From positions 1 to 64,000 of the forward strand of contig CACJSU010000001.1 in NCBI GenBank assembly GCA_902596165.1: a stretch of DNA of 64,000 nt, read 5' to 3'. Position 1 is the stretch's first letter. Every line of letters starts with the position of its first letter. The position numbers and the translations under genes were made by a program. Shown here piece after piece: positions 51,469 through 59,310 of the stretch. Below the pieces are notes generated by a model. It did no database searches. It was not told the origin of the DNA and saw only the letters and a program-made list of their open reading frames with translations. The stretch is from an uncultured SAR86 cluster bacterium. Lineage in GTDB: Bacteria; Pseudomonadota; Gammaproteobacteria; Magnimaribacterales; D2472.

Positions 51469-53655
51469 TTAGAATTTATAGTACAAATCCATTCCTATAG
51501 TTCTTGGATGACCATAAAAATCTAAGGTTAGTTGCCCAAAACCAGGTCCAAAAGGAATCATATTTACTACATAAGACGCATCGTTAAGGTTTTTAATCCA
51601 GAATGTTAAATCCAGATTATCCATTGGACTAGTCATCAATCTAAAGTCAGTAATATTCCTAGCCTCAACATGAGTTAAAGCAGATCTAGGATCTTTACTG
51701 CTATATGGGAAAGCATTATGTTCACCCACTCTAGAATGATCCAATCGAATACGATAATTCCCAAAATCTTTTTCCAATGAAGCATAGATCATACTTTCTG
51801 GAGCATATGGAAATAATTCAGGGGCAAATCCATCTGGAGCCATAACTGATTCAGTATATTTACTATCTAAGCTTCCATAATTTAAGCTGAATTGAGTTGT
51901 ATCATTAAGCAATGCTACTGCTTCAAGCTCAAAACCTGATTGTTCAGCTGAATTATTAAGCACCACAGATGCAGCAGCTTGTTCTGCTGTAAAATATGCA
52001 ACTTGCATATCTTCATGCTCATTATCAAAAAAAGCAGCATTGATTGAAACTCTGTTATCCATGTATCGCCCTTTTAAACCAAACTCAACTGATTCAATAA
52101 GCTCAGGACCATAACCTGCTCCTGCTTGTGCTGGATTAGAGGCTTCAGTGTTATAACCTCCAGCTTTAAATCCATCTGCAGCTTTGGCGTATATATTTGT
52201 TGTTTCACTTAGCTGATGAGAAATAATAAAGGTATTACTGGTATTACTGTCACTTCTTTGTTGATCAACAGTCCAAAAACCTGAATATGAAGCATAACCT
52301 TTTTTATCTTCTTCGGTTCTTCTTGATCCAACAGTGATATCAGTCCTATCGCCAATATCAAAAGTTACCTGAGCATATAAAGCACTCGCATCGCCACCAC
52401 CAGAATATTTTTGATCAATAGCGAAACCTCCTAAGAATCCTGATTGCGGGTTATCTGTAAATGCATCATCGTCAAACGAATAATATCCAGCAACATAGCT
52501 CATAAAATCATTTGAACCAGTCAATTGCAATTCAAGTGTTTTAGACGAATAAGAGGTATGTCTTGCGGTATGGAAAATATAATGAGGTGTTCCATCCATA
52601 TCTAATTGATCATCCCAATCAAGTTTTCGATCAGCTAAAGTGAGCTTTAATTCGCCAAGAGCTGTTTGACGGGTGATTATTAAATTTACACCTTCAACTA
52701 CTGAAGTCTCATACATCTCATTGTCAAGTGACGTATATCTATCTCTGCCTAAACGATCATAAAGCTGGACAGGGGCTACCCATAAACCGCCTGTGGCTGG
52801 AGATGGTCCAAACCCAAGAGCTGGGGCCCACCAATCAGCCATATTTCCAAGCTGAGGATGAGGGGGAGTATTATCTTGATCTGTCCAATCAAAAGACAGA
52901 TCTACCTGAGTATTCTCACCAGCATAATAGAGCGAAAATTTAAAACCTTTTGAATCAATAACATCTAACTCTTTAGTTGGCGGATTGATGTTATTTGGAA
53001 TCACGCCAGGTTGAGTTGCAGGTTGGTATGGTCCTGGATTGTTTTTTACGAAACCATCTCTAGATTTATTATGAAGAACAACTTTAGCAAAAATATCTTG
53101 TCCAATTTCATAATCTGCAATCAATCGACCTTGCTTGAGGCCATAGTTACCAATTGTAACGGCACCTGACACACCAGCACCTGAAGGTTTTTTACTTATA
53201 AAGTTTACCGCTCCAGCAAGAGTATTTCTTCCATAAAGTGTTCCTTGAGGCCCTCTTAAAATCTCAACTCTCTCTAGGTCAACGAGATCCCATATTCCAC
53301 CTTGAGTTTTACCCATATAAACTCCATCAACATAAGTACCAACCGAAGGCTCCCATGTAATAGCTGGGTTCATGGCTACACCACCACGGATTGCCAAAGA
53401 GGCTCCCGTATTGTTAGCAGGTGCCGGTAATAACATCACATTAGGCGCAATTCCTTGCAAATCAACAACATTTTTAATGTTTAAATCTTGAATTGTTGCC
53501 TCAGTTACCGCTGTAACGGCAATAGGTGTATCTTGAAGTGATTTCTCAGTTTTTTGAGCAGTAACAACTACCTCTTCTAGAACAGCGTCGGCAACTGAAA
53601 AGACTGAAAAACATGCTAAAGGAATAGCAAAAAAAGTATATTTTAGTTTATTCAT
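51469..53655 (-). CDS. TonB-dependent outer-membrane receptor
   Basis: The frame opens at 53688, but the ATG at 53655 is preceded by GGGGGAT at good spacing and starts the signal peptide (MNKLKYTFFAIPLACFSVFSVADA). The mature protein of about 705 residues begins with a TonB box (LEEVVVTAQK), then the plug domain (TPIAVTAVT, VERVEILRGPQGTLYGRN variants) and a 22-strand barrel ending FYGHPRTIGMDLYYKF. It takes up a large or scarce substrate across the outer membrane. The family form (FecA-like plug without SusD) is common for lipid or terpenoid catabolism in marine bacteria. P450 and Rieske genes are next to it. Confidence 0.93.
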   Translation of the reverse strand: MNKLKYTFFAIPLACFSVFSVADAVLEEVVVTAQKTEKSLQDTPIAVTAVTEATIQDLNIKNVVDLQGIAPNVMLLPAPANNTGASLAIRGGVAMNPAITWEPSVGTYVDGVYMGKTQGGIWDLVDLERVEILRGPQGTLYGRNTLAGAVNFISKKPSGAGVSGAVTIGNYGLKQGRLIADYEIGQDIFAKVVLHNKSRDGFVKNNPGPYQPATQPGVIPNNINPPTKELDVIDSKGFKFSLYYAGENTQVDLSFDWTDQDNTPPHPQLGNMADWWAPALGFGPSPATGGLWVAPVQLYDRLGRDRYTSLDNEMYETSVVEGVNLIITRQTALGELKLTLADRKLDWDDQLDMDGTPHYIFHTARHTSYSSKTLELQLTGSNDFMSYVAGYYSFDDDAFTDNPQSGFLGGFAIDQKYSGGGDASALYAQVTFDIGDRTDITVGSRRTEEDKKGYASYSGFWTVDQQRSDSNTSNTFIISHQLSETTNIYAKAADGFKAGGYNTEASNPAQAGAGYGPELIESVEFGLKGRYMDNRVSINAAFFDNEHEDMQVAYFTAEQAAASVVLNNSAEQSGFELEAVALLNDTTQFSLNYGSLDSKYTESVMAPDGFAPELFPYAPESMIYASLEKDFGNYRIRLDHSRVGEHNAFPYSSKDPRSALTHVEARNITDFRLMTSPMDNLDLTFWIKNLNDASYVVNMIPFGPGFGQLTLDFYGHPRTIGMDLYYKF

Positions 53656-53746
53656 AGTATCCCCCATACGTAGATGAATGTAACTCAATATACAGTTAAT
53701 CAGAATTTATGAGCATATGTCTAGTTTTTTTACAAAAAAAATATCC

Positions 53747-53980
53747 TTAGACTCCCTCAATTCTTATAATTCCAAAGCGTGGCGAAGAAAATTCTATATT
53801 TGATTGTTGGAGAATATTGGATACTATTTCTACCATTTTATTACTATTCCCACAGATGATAATTAAAGGTAACCTTTCTTGAAATTGATAGGTAAAATTT
53901 AAAACTTCACTATCTACGTCATGGTGCTTCAGTCCATGCAAATCTAAATGAGTTATTCCACTCTCAACAAAAGTTTTCAT
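53747..53980 (-). CDS. Smr-domain-like small protein (77 aa), degenerate motif
   Basis: A 77-residue protein with THLDLHGLKHHDVDSEVLNF, the LDLHG motif of Smr domains (residues 12-16), then PLIIICGNSNKM in place of the usual HGxG, and a final FGIIRIEGV strand. Smr domains are nucleases or RNA-binding units. The missing second motif suggests altered activity. It lies between the TonB receptor and P450 genes on the same strand, with 30 and 91 bp spacers. Confidence 0.6.
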   Translation of the reverse strand: MKTFVESGITHLDLHGLKHHDVDSEVLNFTYQFQERLPLIIICGNSNKMVEIVSNILQQSNIEFSSPRFGIIRIEGV

Positions 53981-54010
53981 TTAGTAATTTAGTAAATGTA
54001 ACTATTAAGA

Positions 54011-55237
54011 CTAGGATATATTAGTTTGCACAGTCATAACATCCATTCTTCTTGCATTATGATGATCATAATCATAGATAATCTCATTGCCCAAACTAAG
54101 ATTTGGAAACCGTTTGAATAATTCTTTCAACATTACTTCTGTTTGAGATCTAACTAATGTTACGCCTATACAATAATGAGGACCCTGCCCAAAAGAAATG
54201 CTCTTATCATGATCTCTCCTGATATCAAATTTTCTTGGATTTTCATATATCTTTGGATCCATGCCTGCAGTGCTTGTAATAAGTTGAACCATTTGCCCTT
54301 TTTTAATTTCATGACCATTGAGCTCTATATCTTCAGAAGCATATCTAGCTAAACCTGTCTTACCTGATGATTCATATCTCAGTGTTTCTGAGATGGCTCC
54401 TTGAACGAGGCTTTCATCATTTTTTAACTCATCTAGCTGATCAGGATGCTGTAATAAAGTTTTTATTAAATAACTATGAAGGTCAACGGCTGTATCTGAG
54501 CCTGCTCCCAAAACTGCTCCAACAAGAGCACACATCTCTAAATTTGATAGCTTTGAACCTTGATCCTCTGCCAGAATCAAAGTTGAAAGAAAATCATCGC
54601 CAGGATTCTTTCTTCTTTCATCAATTAATTCATTGAGAAGGGTTAGCCCCTCGGGAACTCCCTTGATTGCGTCCTTTCTTTCCTCTGGAGTTAGCATTGG
54701 GTTTATCCCTCTTACCACCCCATATGCTAAAGAATCAAAAATAGGGAATTTATCTCTTGGGATTCCTACTAAACTTGCTATGGCTTGGGTTGGAATAATT
54801 TCAGCAATTTCTGCAGCAAAATTAAAGGAATCCGGGGTCCCAATTTCGTTAAATCTTTCTTCAACCAAGATAGCAAATCTCTCTTTCATTTGCTGCATAA
54901 TTCGTGGAGAAAATGCAGGTAATGCTAATTTTCTTAATCTCAAATGATTTTTTCGATCTAAGAAAAAAAGATTATTGTTCATTAGTTTTTCAAAAGGGTC
55001 CATATCTTTAATTGCTTTTTTCTCTGGAGCGAATTCCCACAAATTAAAATCTGTTGATAGTCTGGGATCCAATAAACATTTAATAATATTTTCATGTCCT
55101 GTAACTAACCATGCCTGCCATTGATCAAATCTAGAAATTGGAAATTCAGAGCTTAATTTTTCGAGAGTTGGGATAGGATCATGAATAAAATCCTTGGATG
55201 AAGGATTAAAAAAATGATCAACAGTTTGCACGCTCAT
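54011..55237 (-). CDS. Cytochrome P450
   Basis: A 408-residue soluble bacterial P450. The I-helix AGSDTAVD, the K-helix ETLRYES (ExxR) and the heme loop FGQGPHYCIG with Cys356 are intact. A PERF-like region (NPRKFDIRRD) precedes the loop. It inserts oxygen into a lipophilic substrate, and in this context a terpenoid or sterol is plausible. No ferredoxin or ferredoxin reductase gene is in the window, so the electron partner lies elsewhere. It starts 12 bp after an SDR gene. Confidence 0.94.
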   Translation of the reverse strand: MSVQTVDHFFNPSSKDFIHDPIPTLEKLSSEFPISRFDQWQAWLVTGHENIIKCLLDPRLSTDFNLWEFAPEKKAIKDMDPFEKLMNNNLFFLDRKNHLRLRKLALPAFSPRIMQQMKERFAILVEERFNEIGTPDSFNFAAEIAEIIPTQAIASLVGIPRDKFPIFDSLAYGVVRGINPMLTPEERKDAIKGVPEGLTLLNELIDERRKNPGDDFLSTLILAEDQGSKLSNLEMCALVGAVLGAGSDTAVDLHSYLIKTLLQHPDQLDELKNDESLVQGAISETLRYESSGKTGLARYASEDIELNGHEIKKGQMVQLITSTAGMDPKIYENPRKFDIRRDHDKSISFGQGPHYCIGVTLVRSQTEVMLKELFKRFPNLSLGNEIIYDYDHHNARRMDVMTVQTNIS

Positions 55238-55249
55238 AATTAAATTTTT

Positions 55250-56128
55250 TTAGAAAATGTTGGGGTTGGGTAAATCCCCTCTTGAGATAATAGAATCAAC
55301 GCGATCCTTGAATGCTTGTTCACTTTTTTCATTTACAGGATTAATCCAATACTTTCCTTCTAGAATTTGAGAAAGGCAGAATGAAGCAACCTCTTCTGGC
55401 TCAGTTGTCTCCATTTCAATTCCCATTGAGCTCATCATTTCTAGCATATCTTCCACGGAGGAGATTGGATGTTCTGGAGCATTTGGGTCTCTTGCAAGTT
55501 CTTCAGGGCGGTTCCTTTCAGCTGAAAATAGCTTTGTTCTAACTGTGTGTGGGCCTGGAAAAAGAATTGAAACCTTAACATTTGCATCAGCCTGCTCAAG
55601 TTGAAGTTTCAATACCTCCGAAATACTAGAGACTGAAGCTTTGGATGATGTGTATATAGGTGTAGAAGGTAAATTAATAAATGCGCCATTACCTGAACAC
55701 GTGTTAATAACTCTAGACTCTTCCCCATGAGCTAACATCCTAGGGACAAAGGCTTGAATGCCATGTAGTACCCCCATAACATTTACACCATAAGCCCATT
55801 CCCAATCATTTGGTTTTGTTTCCCAAATTGGAAGCAACTCTGCAGGGGCAACTCCAGCATTGTTAAAAAGTAAATGTACTGGCCCATGTTCCGAATCACA
55901 CCAGCCTGCTAGGTCTTTCATAGACTCGATGTTTGAAACATCTGCAACCTTAGAGCAAACATCAAGCGATTTATTTGCAAGTAAGGCTGTTGAACTTTCA
56001 AGACTTTCTTTTTCCACATCAGTAAGAATTACCTTTGCGCCCTCTTTTGCTAAAGCTTCGCCAATTGCAAACCCAACACCAGATGCGCCTCCTGTAACGA
56101 CAGCCAATTTGCCATTAAAATCTTTCAT
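55250..56128 (-). CDS. Short-chain dehydrogenase/reductase
   Basis: A 292-residue SDR with TGGASGVG (residues 12-19), NNAG (89-92) and the triad Ser145, Tyr159, Lys163 (YTSSK). The C-terminal extension past the core is longer than in FabG-like enzymes, as in the SDR at 4271. It is encoded between the acetoacetate-decarboxylase-like gene (9 bp) and the P450, so it probably oxidises the alcohol formed by hydroxylation. Confidence 0.88.
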   Translation of the reverse strand: MKDFNGKLAVVTGGASGVGFAIGEALAKEGAKVILTDVEKESLESSTALLANKSLDVCSKVADVSNIESMKDLAGWCDSEHGPVHLLFNNAGVAPAELLPIWETKPNDWEWAYGVNVMGVLHGIQAFVPRMLAHGEESRVINTCSGNGAFINLPSTPIYTSSKASVSSISEVLKLQLEQADANVKVSILFPGPHTVRTKLFSAERNRPEELARDPNAPEHPISSVEDMLEMMSSMGIEMETTEPEEVASFCLSQILEGKYWINPVNEKSEQAFKDRVDSIISRGDLPNPNIF

Positions 56129-56137
56129 ATTTAATCC

Positions 56138-56905
56138 TTAGGCAGAGTCATACCTAGAATGCATAAAGGGAACATATGACATCGCATCTACCTCTTCTAT
56201 GACTGATGCATTGGAAGATGAGGTGCCTTCCTCCCAAACTAAAGAAACCATTTCTTTAACTGGTAAATCAACAACAGGATCAACCGGTGATTCTCTAAGT
56301 ATTATCTCCCCATCAAGCTTTGTATGAACAGATTGTGTTCTGTGCATATTAATTTTTACAAGTAATGGATTTTGATCAACTGCTTTGTGCTGCTCGCATG
56401 AGGGGAATACCTTAAAACAGTATACGTCATCTGTAAAAGAAGATGTCTCTAGTGAATCGCTAGTTTTGCCTTTTAATTCAATATATGTAATGCCATGCCT
56501 GGTTACCGTTGCAACACAATTATCACCATCTTTTGATGCTGTAACATCTGCTATTTTCTTTGGCTCCCCATATGTTTCTCTTCCTCCAACAACAACTCCT
56601 TCAGTTTCCATAGGCATAGTAATTTCATAAATACCCTCTTTTCCTTTATACATGCAGTTAACGCCAAAGGTTGCAGCTCCAAAATCCATTCCACCATTCA
56701 AATCAACAAAGACCCTAGAAATTACTATTCTTACCATAGGATCAGCATGAGCAACTAATGGCGATGGAATTAATTGCTCGATAAGGCCGGGTTCAGTTTT
56801 GTACCAAGCTTTTATGGCATGCATATTTGCATCAAAAAATTCTAAGTTATTTTCTGCAGCCTCAATTAGCTGCTCAGGTGTTTTAACAAATCTAAGCTGT
56901 GTCAT
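56138..56905 (-). CDS. Acetoacetate decarboxylase-family protein
   Basis: A 255-residue ADC-fold protein. The lysine pair is kept: Lys116-Lys117 in YGEPKKIAD, matching the Schiff-base Lys of true acetoacetate decarboxylase. GVNCMYKGKEGIYEITMPME forms the barrel before it. Bacterial relatives act as decarboxylases, aldolases or dehydratases on various keto acids. It starts an operon ADC, SDR, P450 on the minus strand, next to a 208 bp AT-rich divergent spacer. Actual substrate unknown. Confidence 0.82.
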   Translation of the reverse strand: MTQLRFVKTPEQLIEAAENNLEFFDANMHAIKAWYKTEPGLIEQLIPSPLVAHADPMVRIVISRVFVDLNGGMDFGAATFGVNCMYKGKEGIYEITMPMETEGVVVGGRETYGEPKKIADVTASKDGDNCVATVTRHGITYIELKGKTSDSLETSSFTDDVYCFKVFPSCEQHKAVDQNPLLVKINMHRTQSVHTKLDGEIILRESPVDPVVDLPVKEMVSLVWEEGTSSSNASVIEEVDAMSYVPFMHSRYDSA

Positions 56906-57113
56906 AATTTTTTCTCTCCCTATGTTTGCCTAATCATACATTTTCTAAATTATATTTAACAATAATATAACTCGTAATTTAACATGATGCATTTATGAAA
57001 AAATGTGTTGATTCAAATAATTAATAATGAAATCATGATAAATATGTATTTTCAAAAATAGCTTCAAACTAATATAATTTGATTTGAGCTGTTAACAAAG
57101 CAAGGAAGTAAAA

Positions 57114-58115
57114 ATGCCAAAACAAGAATTTCCATTTCCAATGCCAAACGGGTGGTTTTGCGTAACCAGAAGCCATGAGCTAAAAGCTGGAGAAGTGCAA
57201 TCTTTAAAATTTTGTGAAAAAGAGGTAGTTGCTTTTAGAACTGAAAGTGGTGCTCCAACTGTATTAGATGCATTTTGCCCTCACTTGGGAGCTCATTTAG
57301 GTGAAGGAGGTTGTGTGCGTGGTGAAACCATAGAATGCCCTTTTCATGCATGGCGGTGGAATGCAGACGGAACGTGTGCTGAGATTCCATATGCTAAAAA
57401 TTTTCCCCCAAAAGCCAAGGAAACAAGAATCTTTAATTATCCAGTCGTAGAAGTGAATGGATTTATTTGGGCTTGGCATCATCTTCACAAAGAAGAGCCA
57501 ACTTGGGAAGTTCCTGTAATAGAGGGTTTTAATGGCGATGACGAGAAATGGGGAAAAGTATATCACTACGATTACAACATCAATACTGTCTTACAAGAAA
57601 TAGCTGAGAATGATGTTGATCAAGCTCACTTCCCAAAAGTTCATGGATCTCCCAGTCTGCCAGAAACTGAAGCAATTACGGAAGGAATATACAAAAAGAC
57701 AATTGCTGAAACATTAATGGATCCCAGCAATGATAGTGTTTCTGAAGAGTTTAAAGTAAAAGATCATGGGATGTTTACCACTACTTTCACAAGAGAGTCT
57801 TGGGGCCTAGGAACAGTTGGATTGCGAATGGTTAATTTGCCACCAAGCGGAGGAGAATTCATCATGGTTAACGCCTCGTGTCCAGTTGATAATTCAAATT
57901 CTATCTTGCGCTGGTCAATGAGAGTCTCTAAAGATATTGAAGATGAGCTTGGAATGGCGATCATTGACGGCATAGCGAATGGTGTCTTAGATGACATGCC
58001 AATTTGGGACAACAAAAGTTATGTTGCTGATCCAATTCTATGTGATGGCGATGGACCAATTAATAAATTTCGTAAATGGGTTAGTCAATTTTACTCTGAA
58101 CCTATACAAAACTGA
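57114..58115 (+). CDS. Rieske non-heme iron oxygenase
   Basis: A 333-residue oxygenase of the KshA/VanA-like group. The Rieske cluster ligands are Cys55-x-His57 (CPHLGAHL) and Cys75-x2-His78 (CPFHAWRW). The iron ligands His172 and His177 lie in NDVDQAHFPKVHG. It is a paralogue of the oxygenase at 40817, differing in the spacing between cluster ligands by one residue. It is divergent from the ADC-SDR-P450 operon and followed after 3 bp by thymidine kinase. The reductase partner is not in the window. Confidence 0.88.
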   Translation: MPKQEFPFPMPNGWFCVTRSHELKAGEVQSLKFCEKEVVAFRTESGAPTVLDAFCPHLGAHLGEGGCVRGETIECPFHAWRWNADGTCAEIPYAKNFPPKAKETRIFNYPVVEVNGFIWAWHHLHKEEPTWEVPVIEGFNGDDEKWGKVYHYDYNINTVLQEIAENDVDQAHFPKVHGSPSLPETEAITEGIYKKTIAETLMDPSNDSVSEEFKVKDHGMFTTTFTRESWGLGTVGLRMVNLPPSGGEFIMVNASCPVDNSNSILRWSMRVSKDIEDELGMAIIDGIANGVLDDMPIWDNKSYVADPILCDGDGPINKFRKWVSQFYSEPIQN

Positions 58116-58118
58116 TCA

Positions 58119-58700
58119 TTGGCTAAAGTACATTTTTTTTACTCAACAATGAATGCAGGCAAATCGACTGCATTACTTCAATCAAACTACAACTATCATG
58201 AGCGAGGCATGGAAACCTTGCTGTTTCTTCCAAAAATTGATGCTGATAGCAATGATGGAAAGATACACTCAAGAATTGGATTGAAAGAAGATGCACATTC
58301 AGTAGATGTAGATTTCAATTTCTTTCATTTTGTTTCTCAAGAACAAATAAAAAAAACCATTAGCTGTATTTTAATTGATGAAGTTCAATTTCTTACAAAA
58401 GAACAGATTAGGCAAGTTTGCAAAATTAGTGATGAGTTAAATATTCCTGCGATGTGCTATGGAATTCGTACTGATTTTCAGGGCAAGCTTTTTGAAGGAA
58501 GTTCAGAATTGCTAGCTCTGGCAGATAACTTGATTGAATTAAAAACAGTATGTGATTGTGGTAGGAAAGCTATTATGGTTGTTCGGCTTGATGAAAAAGG
58601 AAAAGTTGTAACTAGCGGTGATCAGATTAAGATTGGAGGCAATGATACTTATAAGGTTTATTGTAGAAAACATTTTAGAGAGTTAACTAGGCTAATTTAA
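58119..58700 (+). CDS. tdk: Thymidine kinase (type II)
   Basis: A 193-residue kinase that phosphorylates thymidine for DNA synthesis. The start is a TTG (MAKVHFFYSTMNAGKST), giving the canonical N-terminus. P-loop STMNAGKST is at residues 9-17, Walker B IDEVQFL near 86, and the zinc site CDCG and CRKHF lies at the C-terminus. It follows the Rieske gene by 3 bp and overlaps the convergent SnoaL gene by 4 bp. It is a housekeeping gene embedded among catabolic genes. Confidence 0.95.
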   Translation: MAKVHFFYSTMNAGKSTALLQSNYNYHERGMETLLFLPKIDADSNDGKIHSRIGLKEDAHSVDVDFNFFHFVSQEQIKKTISCILIDEVQFLTKEQIRQVCKISDELNIPAMCYGIRTDFQGKLFEGSSELLALADNLIELKTVCDCGRKAIMVVRLDEKGKVVTSGDQIKIGGNDTYKVYCRKHFRELTRLI

Positions 58701-59242
58701 TAACGAATGCCTCTTTTAAATAACTTTAAACGTTCATAAGATGGATCTTTTTTATTCGGGCTCCCAATATCGGCCCCCTGGATCATAGAATGAGTCAAAT
58801 TTACTTTTGATGGATCATTTACATAGACCCAATCAGCATCAACTGCCCTGCTGGAAAATTTCCATACAGAATTTCTTTTTTCATATTCATCAAAATATCT
58901 TCCGCCAATTAAGACATCATAATTTCCTTCTTCAGTTAAAACTTGATGGAAAGCGATAATATAGGTTTCACCTTCAGCCCTATCACCATTTAGTTTAATG
59001 TTGTGAGTGGTTACATTGTGATGCAAAATGCCCATTGATTTTTGTATTTCAGGAAGAAGATCAATAAATTCCATAGCTTTGCCTTTAAAAAAAGATCCAT
59101 GATCATCATAAGCATCCTCATGATAAAGTGAACGCATTAAATCATTGTCATGACGGTCGGCTGCTCTGCAGTATGTGCCAACTAATTCTCGGATTGATTC
59201 CTTATCAAGGATTTCTTGAATTTTACTATCTATATCACTCAT
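58697..59242 (-). CDS. SnoaL-like (NTF2-fold) protein
   Basis: A 181-residue NTF2-fold protein with the N-terminal helix LDKESIRELVGTYCRAADRH and the start of the cone DLMRSLYHEDAYDDHG. HHNVTTHNIKLNGDRA and the strand FDEYEKRNSVWKFSSRAVDADW complete it. The Tyr/Asp/His pattern resembles the SnoaL_4/dehydratase branch, and it differs clearly from those at 9389 and 37043. It is divergent from the OYE-type flavoenzyme, 68 bp apart, and probably functions with it on the same substrate. Confidence 0.77.
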   Translation of the reverse strand: MSDIDSKIQEILDKESIRELVGTYCRAADRHDNDLMRSLYHEDAYDDHGSFFKGKAMEFIDLLPEIQKSMGILHHNVTTHNIKLNGDRAEGETYIIAFHQVLTEEGNYDVLIGGRYFDEYEKRNSVWKFSSRAVDADWVYVNDPSKVNLTHSMIQGADIGSPNKKDPSYERLKLFKRGIRY

Positions 59243-59310
59243 ACTAATTACCTTTAATTAAATCTTTAATTTAATATAAATGAAAACTTTTCTATATGAA
59301 AATTTACTGA

